Shown here: positions 22,301 to 33,035 of the stretch, one piece after another
Numbering within the stretch: the first letter of the stretch is position 1
Layout of the letters: every line of letters begins with the position of its first letter
From: Steinernema hermaphroditum
Taxonomy: Eukaryota; Nematoda; Chromadorea; Rhabditida; Steinernematidae
Reading direction: 5' to 3'
DNA length: 64,000 bases
NCBI GenBank assembly: GCA_030435675.1
Contig: CM059623.1
Coordinates: 12,184,092-12,248,091 of the forward strand
The notes under the pieces: generated by a model
Seen by the model: the letters and a program-made list of their open reading frames with translations, nothing else
Databases searched by the model: none
Told to the model about the DNA's origin: nothing
Position numbers and translations under genes: made by a program

Positions 22301-25300
22301 TTCCGATATGATAAGCGGTAAACGTTCTTCACGTTCCTCAAATGGTACCACGTACTCCTACGTTAAGGATTTAACGCTAATAGAGCCGGAAGGTTTAGAT
22401 TTGACAGAGCAGTTGAAAATTAGAGCTGTATAGGGATAACAGCAAAAAATTTAGCACCTGGCGGGACTCGAACCCACAATCTTCGGTTTAGGAGACCGAC
22501 GCCTTATCCATTAGGCCACAGGAGCACGCCTAACAGACTCGCCGCGCCGTTTATGATTGCGCTACTATGGAATCGATATTCCAACGAAAACGACTTAGAT
22601 ATTTCACATTTTAGAGAAGTTTCTTAATAAATTTTGGCTACTTTCCGAGCTATGGGTCTCTTCTCTGTTGGTAGCTTTATCTCTCAATCAAAACTGAATA
22701 TGAAAATTGCTTAGCGTGCCTTATCAAATGACATAGATGACGGCCAGATAGTCCGAATTTTCGGATTGTCGTAAATCCGTTCCAGGCTTGCCCTTGGATA
22801 TCGGGTGTCCTCCGTCGTATTTCTGTTCAGATTTGACTTCAGATTTCGAGAGAGACCTCTGTAGCAACAGGGCAATGGAAAAAACCACGAAAATCTTAAA
22901 AGAAAGAGCTGGGGAGTATGGGGACGACTTTGAAAATACGGATCTTGGATGATTCAAGTGGAGTCTGTCTGTCCTGATTTTCAGCCGGCAGTTCAACAAA
23001 GGCACTAGGCACAAGAACCATAGCACATATCCAAGGTTACGAAAAAAGAATCTGTTCATGAGAAGCATTTTGTCGGCCAATTGTCGACATCTATCAGAAA
23101 GCAAACAACGGTTTATGGCCCTGTTTACGCCCATACAAATACGGCTATAATGATCTCGGCTCTTGCCCAAAACCCACAAGATCTGCACCTACCTTGACAC
23201 TGTCCTGGCCACATCGATGAATGATGGACTCGAACTCCTTGTACACCTCGGCGGCGAGAGTTTGGACCTTTTCGGACATTACGCGTGTGTCATCCGAGCC
23301 GTTCGACGCTCCGCCGTAGACGATCTAAACAGCAATTCGGTGAGGGTAGCTCATTCAGGGCAGCGGGGGATGAAAGCGCCACTGTCACAGCTGGCAGCTG
23401 GTAGCGGCGCCGGAAAAAGCGAGGCGCTTTGAGTAAATAGAGTTGCGCGCGCGAGGAAGATGTTCGAGGAGAGAACTGGATCTACACAGGTTGAACATGA
23501 GCTGGAGAGGCTCAGAATCGAGTGGGGATCGATTCACATCATCATGTAGCGAGGGTGATCAATAAGAAGAAGGCGACGAGGACAGGTGTTGCGGTTACAG
23601 ATGGCGACGTCGGAAAAAGCGTCAAATCTTTGTTTTTCGATGGTCGCCAAATGTCAGATGTTCGGAAGTGAAAACAACTGGATCGAGTTACAGACACAAT
23701 AGCGTTTCAGACTCACTGTTCAAAGTAGGAACCGTTTCACGCGAACCACTCAAAGTGCATCGACAAAGAAGATGAACTTGGGGCAATGTTTGACATGCGT
23801 CATTGCCTAAACACTTGCGAAATGTGGCACAGAAGAGGTGCGCCGACTCTGAAGAGACCTGGTTGCCGAGACCTTTTCGGGAACACATTCGATTGTTATC
23901 GATTATGCGTGTGGACGTCGACGCAGTCTACCGTGAGCGAACACGATGCTCTCTCTCGAGCCAAACAGAACGCTTACGGGACTATTAGGCACAAAAACAT
24001 CGATCGAGGCAGACAGTTCAGAAGATGGGAACGGGTTTCGCGCATGAATGAACAGGTTCGGTCTTGGGGGTATATGATTGATCTTCCTCTCCACAAGATT
24101 AGCCCAAACTTTCATATCTTCACTTCACTGACTTTGAGCAGACGATTGGCACATGTGGGCAGTTGAGCAATTTCCATCGGATAAAGGCCAAAATATGATG
24201 CTCCAATAGTTTTGAGCCCAGTTTAGGGGAATAACAAGATGACCTTCAGCCACGTTACGCCAACAAACAAATCGCGTCAGCACACCGGGCTGTAAATAAC
24301 AGGATTGAAGGGGAACGCCCTGTGCAAGCGGTTTTGTTCGAATTTCTCGTTTTCTAGTCTTTTAATGTGTGAACTATGTGTGGAAGGGACTGTTAAGATG
24401 ACAAGGATGAACAAGGCTTTGCTACCGTCAGACTTTGACACTAATGAAGAACAGTGGGGTCGAGCCATAGTAAGAACTTTTCTTGTAGTAGCTGGGCCAA
24501 TCTAAGAGTAACAAAATAGGAAAAGAGACGATGTAACCCGGTTAAATTGAGATCAACATATCGTAGAATTAAATAAGCTATTTAAACTAAGAAGTCAGCC
24601 AACGTGTTTCTCTACTAATCGCGTTCCCTATCTTGAGAGTGGGGCTGTTTTTACAAGAGTACTGAGACAGTTTCAAACAGCAACGTTTAGAATCAGATAG
24701 AGCGCGGATAAATCCAATGTTCGGTGCCTATTTGAATCTGCGCCGTCAGCTAGTCAAGAACAGGTCATCTCTCATATCTTGAGGGGTGATCTTGAGGTAT
24801 GAGTGCGGCTGTGGCGATGAACAGATCGCGCAACGCAACATTGAGACCGACAGCGACGAAAACTGAAACCGCTTTCCTAGATCTTATCAGCGCATGAAAG
24901 TACTTCGTCTCTCGTTTTGAGCGGCAACATCAAACTGATAAGGTGACTTGTATACTTATACTTTCGAGTCTAAAACTATTATTGGCTGTTTGTATTTTTA
25001 CATCTTATTCATGTGGGTAGGTCGACGACTTCAATGGGTCGTATTTCAGAGATATGAGTTATAAGAGATCGTATTTTTCGGGACTAAGGCCTCTTCCTAG
25101 ACGCTCGCGTTAGAGCAGTTGACTCGTGATGAAAAAATGTTAGAATTTAGCTATTCCAGCTCAGGAGATATACTGAAATTTATAATGATAATTTAATCCA
25201 AATTTTGGTGATTTGTTGCAACTATAGATGATTCCAAAAAGGTAATCCCTCATATAGTAACATCTCAGAAATGGGATGTTTCCGAGGACGTCGGCATCTA

Positions 25301-28047
25301 CTATTACAGACTGTTTTTTAAAGTATCATCAAGTATCATCTGTCCGCAAAACCGTCTTATCTCTTCACTCTTAATCTTATCTTAACCCTTCATGTACTCA
25401 AGAATACGCAAGTCAATTTGGTACAGCATTGAATGTACTGAATCATCTTTCAAGATAACATCTCTGTTACCATGCCCTAGGGTGCTAGCTTGAAGCTTGA
25501 GAGAACTGAAGGTTCTCTTGCATGTCAATCATCAACATTCAGCCGCACAGCATCAACAAGTCAGAACACATCGGCTGAGGGAAGGAGAGACTCACTTAGT
25601 TTCCGATATTCCCGTTTATTTAAAAACACTCGCTCCAAACGATGCATGTGGTCGTTTGTGATCATATGGCCCATATCATAGGAGCAGAAAAGAGTATCTG
25701 TTTATGGAATTTGCTGCATGTGTTGAAAAGCATAGACCATTTTAAGGCATCGCCCTCCCTACCTACGTTCCTCGACTCTCTATCTCAAAGGCACCAGCTC
25801 CAACGGCCATTACAAAGCAATTAATATTTAGTCACCTTCTTGCATCGCACGATGAAATGTATCAAAACAAAAATACTGTTCTAAAAATAGACCTAACTAG
25901 GAATCTGTTTACCTGGAAATCCTCAAACAGAATATCGCCCAAATCCATGAGACGCAAAGGGAAACGCCTAATCACCAAGGTGAGAAATGGAAACTGACGA
26001 CAAATTGGTGTTCCACAAACCTGTCTCTTTAGAATATAATTAAAAAATAATTACACTCATTTGGGAAATTAACAGGTTCTGGTTTTTATAGAATGGTTAT
26101 CCGTTCAAGAAGATGAAAAGATGGCCCATAAAAGAGACCATTTGCTGACTCAGCCAACCATCACTGGAACGTCCCAAAAACGGTCCATAAATCCAACAAA
26201 ACGCGACAGGGATTAAAGGACCGCCAACACGGTCATCACGCGTCAACCGGCTCAGCCGAGGGCAGTGGGAACCTAGTCAATCAATAAGGCAATTAGCGCG
26301 CGCCGACTGCCGAATTCGACTGCACAGCGCGACAACCGCAATCAGCCTGCGCGGGACCTGAAAGGTGCGGAGAGGCCACCAACGGCGGCGGCGCTATAGA
26401 AACACGGCCGAGGGCTGTTTACACAGAGCGAGCGTTGCATATTCACGCGGTGTTCGATCGGGATTGAGGTGAGGGATATTATGATGGGGAGGAGGACGGG
26501 AGCTATTAGAGAGAGTGGCGCTGGACGGAAGTGTTGGACGCGGTGGGGCTTCAATCTCGCGCATTTCTTATGTGAGTGCCAGGGAGTGGTGGAGCTTCTT
26601 AGTAAGTCTCTTGATTTTTCAATTTTTGGCTTTCCGAAATTTGGTTTGTCGATTTAACATGTTCAAAGTTTAGCTTCCTAGCCACTCTTTCTGATGTCTC
26701 ATATTGACTAAAGGCACATTTGCGCTGGTTTCTCAGGATTGACAACGAGTTAGTCACATCTAAGAAGCTTAGACGGAGTCCCAAGGGCTTTCCTTTTTTC
26801 CCTTGATGTTGTTTGTTGTTAGGTGCAAATTTCTGTGATAGAACACCCCGAATTTGTAAAAAGATGTCAATTGGCGCTCATTCAATATCATGAGGTATCT
26901 CCGCAAGGAGCACGTGAAAAACTGTAAAGGCTATTTGCTAAATTCAATCTGGCCAATATGATTAGGTTTAATTTCTCCAACTAGTTATTTGGCCTGTTAA
27001 TGAAAAGGTTTTTATTTCTAAAGCTGTCTAGAAACAGGTAGTGTTTTCGATTAGAAAGATTTTTCATCATTGTCCTCGTGTTAGAAGAAGACCAATGTCA
27101 TCGGTGTGATTTTGTTTTTCCTGTACACGTGTGAGACTTCCATACGAGAAGATAAACTCGTCTTCATGCTGTAATTTTTGGAAATATACTCCGGCTTTTC
27201 CTGAGCATAGTTCTGTACATTACAAAAAAAATGAAGGTCTTTCATTTGTATCGGTGGTGATCGGACGGGTCGTCCGTTGGCTCTCTCAGAAATGAGTTGA
27301 GTGATCGGTCGTTCTTAGTCTTTCATGTTCTCCGCAATGATCGCCCCGAGTACCAGAACACCAGGGAGCCATAGTTCCACCGTCTTGCCGATAAAACGCC
27401 GCTCTTATCTTATTAGTCAGCCTCAGCTGTTTCCTCATTAAGTTTCCCAACACAGTTTGCCACTTCGCCATTTTTTATCTTCTCGAATTGACGGCATTCC
27501 GCTTATGGGCACAAAAAAAGGTGCTGTATCGCACCATAGTGAAACAAAAAACCCTCCCGACACAGTACAAGAAATACTGAAGTCATCAAGGTTCACAAGA
27601 ACACGTACTAAACTGGCAGATTCAATCAAAATTAGAATATTTTTCAAATCACAACATCTTAAATATGCAATAAAGAAATGAAAGGAAATGGAAGAAAAAT
27701 TAAACCAAATCGGTGATGACAAAAGGAATTCACTTCAAAATTCCCAACCCCCATTTTCGCATCCGGCAAAATCTTGGGCTCCGGCTTTAGCTCAAAGCAC
27801 GACCGATAAGCCAATTTTGTGACTTTCTCGATTCTGTACGATAGTTATAAGAGACTAAGACAATAATTTGAGGCAGTAATTCGATCTTTTTGTTACAACT
27901 AGGCATTGTTCAATAGGCAACTGAGATGAATGTTGTTTTGAATGATGGCTGAAAATTGGCGAAAAAATTGCTATAAGGGATACAAAAATATGACACATGA
28001 ATAAGCTGCTGCACTGAACTCACCTCGCCGGAGTTGGAGTGGTGCAT
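13365..28047 (-). CDS. unc-16: JIP3/UNC-16 JNK-pathway and kinesin cargo scaffold, 19 coding exons
   Basis: Scaffold linking kinesin-1/dynein and JNK kinases for axonal vesicle transport. Coding exons (5' to 3'): 28047-28024, 23324-23193, 21996-21717, 21667-21326, 20402-20187, 20011-19976, 19335-19221, 19173-18844, 18505-18181, 18130-17975, 17866-17683, 17030-16791, 16740-16672, 16569-16399, 15347-15224, 15178-14881, 14838-14553, 13988-13794, 13555-13365. They total 3,714 nt and every intron phase agrees, giving 1,237 aa, the family size. Seen: RH1 helix ([25 protein letters not shown]), coiled coil ([14 protein letters not shown]), the second coiled coil GMGKEVENL and QVDQLN, the IWDFFSGLF motif, then the C-terminal beta-propeller ([41 protein letters not shown]). 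Exon 1 (MHHSNSGE) is the least certain; ATG at 23,279 is an alternative start. Intron 1 is 4.7 kb. Confidence 0.93.
22050..22122 (-). tRNA. tRNA-Arg (anticodon CCT)
   Basis: The minus strand folds as a 73-nt tRNA: acceptor GCTCCTG/CAGGTGC, D-arm GCCTAATGGATAAGGC, anticodon loop CTCCTAA (anticodon CCT, reads AGG), and T-arm GCGGG-TTCGAGT-CCCGC. The acceptor has a T-T mismatch at the third pair. A T-run follows downstream on the minus strand (complement of CAAAAAG). It lies in the unc-16 intron 21,997-23,192, same strand as the host gene. Confidence 0.92.
22264..22434 (+). CDS. Small ORF between the two tRNA genes
   Basis: 56 codons beginning [10 protein letters not shown] and ending LKIRAV, plus strand, antisense to unc-16. 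Composition is Ser/Arg-rich at the start, then acidic. The related sequence after the second tRNA (about 22,640-22,710) does not keep the frame. Not recognised; it may be a chance ORF or an exon of a nested gene. Confidence 0.25.
22453..22525 (-). tRNA. tRNA-Arg (anticodon CCT), second copy
   Basis: Nearly identical to the copy at 22,050-22,122, with one T-arm change (GTGGG against CCCGC, a wobble). It keeps the same acceptor third-pair mismatch. Flanks on the 5' side are similar for some tens of bases, so the pair arose by local duplication of about 400 bp. Confidence 0.92.
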
Positions 28048-28119
28048 CTTGAGGATCCCTCGGTTCGCGATGACCTGCTTAGTAAGCTGTTCTCATCGAC
28101 TTTTCGGTATTTTCGGAAT
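28048..28119 (-). promoter_or_regulatory. unc-16 leader exon with TTTCAG acceptor
   Basis: A CTGTTTCAG acceptor lies just upstream of this short 5' untranslated exon, which runs into the ATG at 28,047. It could be a cis-splice site to an upstream exon or a spliced-leader addition site. Confidence 0.5.
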
Positions 28120-31100
28120 CTGAAACAGATATATCATAGTGATTACTACCCAAAAGAGCCATTCTCGACACATTCAAAACGCGTTGTCCTCTCGAGCAAC
28201 ACTCAATTAAAACCTTAGATAAACCATAGCAATTCCCGTGGTCTCCATTTACTAGTTGGTGGAAGTAGAACCGCCAACAAAACTAGACGCCGTCTGCCGT
28301 TGGGTTCCGCTCGTTTGATTGGAAAAGCCTCGCGCAGGGATTAATGTGGCGCGAAGACGTTCTCTGCCCGTCTAATTAGAAAAAGGAACAGAGACGACAG
28401 ATGGTCTACGAATGATGAAGACGCTACTTAGCATACAGGGCCGATGGGAGTGAAGGGCACAAAGGGCTTGATTGGATTTGGCCGACGTTTTTGTCGCTTT
28501 CTGCAGCGATCAATAGAAGTTCCTGATTTATTTATGTCGAAAGAGGGCTGAGCGTTCTTGCAAGGATAAGTAGCCATGGGTAATTTGTCAAGAGAGGGGA
28601 GTTGTAGAGAAGAGGCGTTTTCTGGAAGCTTCTAGAGGTCAGAAATGACCCATAGTCTTGATGAGTTGCCTTGATATTAAATCACAAAGACTCGTCTCTA
28701 TGTACAGCATAAAAGAGCAATGAAAACCCCACATGTTCCCCAACAATAAGCCACATAAACAAGCCAATTACAACCGTTTTCCCTCCAGGGAAGCCATTCA
28801 CCACTTCCCTGCAGGTGCGCCACACTTCGGTCACCCCTGCAGCGGGAAGTCAATTCATCATTGTAAAATTGATTGACAGCTCTCTTTCTCTGTTGACAGT
28901 GACCTTTTGAGTCGCACTGCCCCTCTCGGAAGCGATAAAATGAAATAAATGGCTGACGTTGGCTATAAAAATTGGCTAAAACAAATTGATTGGTACAGAT
29001 TTCTTTGTTCATACTGAATAGCACAAGCATAGACTATACTCGAACACATGTTTACGTAGAGACCCTCTCAAAACCGGATCTGTAGTGTTTTTACGACATG
29101 GGTAACAGTACATAGCGCTAGGAATCGATGGCAAAAATGCTGAACGGGACAGGTCTTCAGGGCACGGAAACATCAATAGAATAGAACGGCTACTTAGAAT
29201 GACAAGTGATTTCACGTTTTGCTTTAGGTTTTCAGAAAACATGCTAAATTACGAAGAAATGTTCCCGATCAATCCGTCTCTTCCAATATGCTCAGCTGAA
29301 TAGGAGCGTATGTATGATGTATCAATTTGAGGGATCTACATGAATTTGGGACACAATTTCACTGAAACGACGACGACTGAATTTGGAATTGATTATTTAG
29401 CAAGATTGGTAACTCCCCGCTCAATCATATGAATGAACCTTCAAAAAATGTGAACAAAGCGATGAGGAGAATACACAAAAATGTAAAAATATTCAAACAC
29501 TGTACTCCAATGACAAATCTCATCTTATATTCGCTTTTTGAGATTCACTCTACTTTAAGAATACAGTAAGAACAAGCTTATTTTTCATTCCTTTCAATCG
29601 AAGTCAGAAGCTGTTCCGTAATGAAAAACATTTGAACAGTCAGACATGTACTGTAATCCGGGACCGCGTGCCACGTGTAAAATAAAATATAATGTAAAGA
29701 AAGTGATCTAGAGCATACGTAAAGATACTAAAAACAGAAACACCAATATAGAAGAGCAAAAATTTGAAACTATATGGAGTCCTTTTTTTGGAATCAAGAA
29801 TTTTTGATCATAAATCTCATCCTATGAACGCTCTGCTCAATTACATTGTACAGAGTGATTACAGTTGTTCTTCCGTAGAAAATTCTGGCGTCTCATCGTG
29901 GGTCTTTTTAGCCATTCCAGCAGTACCATGAAAAATTTGAGCAATGCGAGATGTGCTGTAATCCGGGACCACCAACTACGTACGTGTCACAGAAAAAACA
30001 TAATTTATGTAGTTGATCTTCTATTACTTCAGAAGAACACGTGCAAAATCTCGCAACCCCGTAGAACAAAAATCTAAAAATCGTCCAATTATAAATGCTC
30101 GGTTTTTTTGAGATTCGTTCAAGCAGTATGTCTTTGATAAGTATATCAAGGCAATTGCAATAAAAAATTGGGAATATTCCTGGAGATGCTGTTAACTGTT
30201 AACAAGCACTTAGCACTCTTTGATCATTTCGACCATTCATACTTTGACACACCCACTGACAACACCGTACCCAGCGACAAAAGAAAAAAGGGACACTATG
30301 GGATATGCTGGCATTCAAAAATATACGAGAGTGGGTTCACAGGCATATATGAGGCTATTCAAAAACGTGGTTATCCATTCATTAATGTTTTCGAACATAT
30401 GCGCTTCCCTAAGACATGGACATACGCCCTCTGGATGAACAAAATATCTTTCACCCCCATTGGAGACCAAGGATTTATTTTCAGTGCTTGTTTTCCCTCT
30501 ACAAGAGAGCAAAACAAAATAACGCACACGAAAATCGAAAATACTGACAAACAAGCAAAATTTGCAGGGCGTTTTCATGTTTGTGTTGCCCATTAAGAAC
30601 GTCTTTCCCAATCGATGACTTATCAGTCACCCCCAGTCCGAAGGTTACATGAACACAGAGTGTTCTGCACACTATCACAATTTCCGATGCACGTAAACAC
30701 AATGTATATGCTATGCTATCTTCTTCGTTCCATAAAGAGTCATTCCACCCCCACATCCGTTCCAAAACTTCATTATCGAATCAATAAAAATCCATTAACA
30801 GCTGCTTTCGGCAAACACACTCCCCTAGTTTAGTTATCGGAAATGCATCACTTTTCGCGCCTGGAGTTCAGAAATAAACGACGAGAATTACACAGCGGGC
30901 ATGACTCAACGCGCTTTTCCCACGGAAATGGCGAACACACGTATAATTCCGGCCGTCTCGTACACAGGAACTCGTCACAATCAATATCAGAACCAACACC
31001 AACAGCAGGCCGATCGCAGAGAGTAGCAATAAACGAGAGAAGGGACGAAGGTTTATGACCGCAAGCGGACACCATAGAAGGGCCGGCGGACGAACACATG

Positions 31101-33035
31101 TCGACGGCGGATCCCGAGGACAAAGCCCGTTTGGCCGAGAATAGCCCTGAGGGGGGAGGACAGCTGGTGTGGCTCCATGCGACGTCGTCGCGTCATCGAG
31201 CGGCGCCGCTCCGTCGAACGATGCCGCGAAAATCGATAAAGTACGAACGGAAGACGAATATAAGATGTTGCGCGAGAGGCCGAGGAGGACGCCTCCGGCT
31301 TAGTCGAGTGGTCCGCTAGCCGAGCAGCTGGCTGGTCCTGGTGAAGAGGAGACCACCCGCGACGATGGCTTTGTTTGTCCTGTGCGCGAAGGGCTCAGAG
31401 ATCTATTGCGCGAAACGGGTTCCGATCGATGGTCGCTGGTAGATGATACGGGAAATTAGGATGCACGAGGGGAAATTTGCACTTTAGTACGAGGATTGTT
31501 TGCGGCTGAGTGACGTTCCTAACAGCAGCTGATCGGGAGAGATTAAAGTCCGCAACAAGTAGTGTCACCTTTCGCCAAAACGATACAATTATTCGAAAGG
31601 TAAACGGTACTGGGTGATGGCCTTTGCAACAACGTGTAATTAATTGTTCAATTTGGGTCACTTCGCATTATCGATTTGATCTTATCGGAGGCGCTCAGTG
31701 TCCGTACAAATTCAAGTGATCACTGAACTGAATTAATGGCATTGGTCGCAGGAAGTCTTATTAAACGTACAAGTATCACATCGTAGTATATTCTTTCTTT
31801 GGTGGAGCAAGCAAAATCTGACTAGAACACAGAATCCAATTAGTTTATTTGAGTTCGAAGCGGTGAAAAAGGTTGATCCTAAGTTGTGGCGCGGCACAGA
31901 ATCCTATCATCGGAGCGTCTGGTTGCGTCAGGTGAACAATAACAAAGATGTCCACTGGAAAAGGGTCTTTCGTACCTTCACTCCATGATTTACTTAGTTG
32001 GTTACCCACGACACAGTTTTATCATAAGGGATACACCATGAAGATACAAACACAAAGATAACCATTCGAAGAAGCATTTTCATAGCAATTTTCACAACAA
32101 CTTGAGTGTACTTCTCCCGGCAATTTTTGAAGTATTTCGGCATACCGTGTCTACAGGCGACATCTGTAAATATGTGTGACTTCTTAATTGTGAACTACGC
32201 ATCATTTTTTACCATATAATTTCATTTCTACTTTAATGACTGGTATGGGACGAATCAGATGTTGGCACATATACCGGCTTCGGTTAGCCTACATTTGGCT
32301 TTTTGGTCCAGTCCAGGCACTGCCGCTGGAAGCCATCAGAACCTCAGCCTTATTGGTATCCCGCTTGCAAATCACAGACTACTAGCCGGTGATTCACGAG
32401 GTGGCCTCACCCTCGCAGTCAAGTACCATCGGAGAGCCACACCGCACAGGGGAAAACGGATGCAAGACGTTGGAACGAAGCGGTGGATTCACGGATGATA
32501 TGCAAAGGCACACGTATGCATTTTTTTAACCGAATGACAACTTCCCTAAACTATAGATGTCGACAAACTTAGTAAATTGGCATCATACCTGAGAAGTTCT
32601 TAACTACACCGGTTTCGTAAAAGCAGAGCTCCAAAGAATCCGATTAAATAGGCGATGGATATTGATAAACAAGCCAGCAAGCTCCACTAGGCATACACAG
32701 CATGATCAAACAAATTCGAACGAAGATCTAAATGACAAATTGCCAGAAGAACAAGTAAATAGGAGAAAACAGAATGAGCAAATCAAGATCAAGATCATGA
32801 TCAAGGGAACAATCATTGAATGGTTGTTATAAATAGCAGTTTGTTAGAAGACAAATACAACACGGAGCACCGAAGAAAATATAAATCGTCATAACACCGT
32901 GAATTGCACAATACGAAAATGCGAAATTCCGGGGGAAACAGATATCGATTGCGAACAACTGGATAGAAAAGGTTCCACTAAATGTGTTAGATTTCAGGAA
33001 TTCAGACCGGCTTATAAGCATAACACATATGTACA
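28120..33035. other. Intergenic region upstream of unc-16
   Basis: No gene found. Mostly AT-rich. A local GC-rich island at about 31,060-31,400 stands out and could hold a promoter for unc-16. Open frames such as 30,168-30,596 lack family resemblance and splice context. Confidence 0.4.

Noticed and set aside
22724..23188. 154-codon minus-strand ORF in unc-16 intron 2
   Set aside because: Part of it (from about 22,895) has a signal-like run and polar tail, but no start or splice chain supports it and it breaks the unc-16 intron; not called.
30168..30596. 142-codon plus-strand ORF
   Set aside because: No family motifs, no splice context, AT-rich region with overlapping minus-strand ORFs of equal length.
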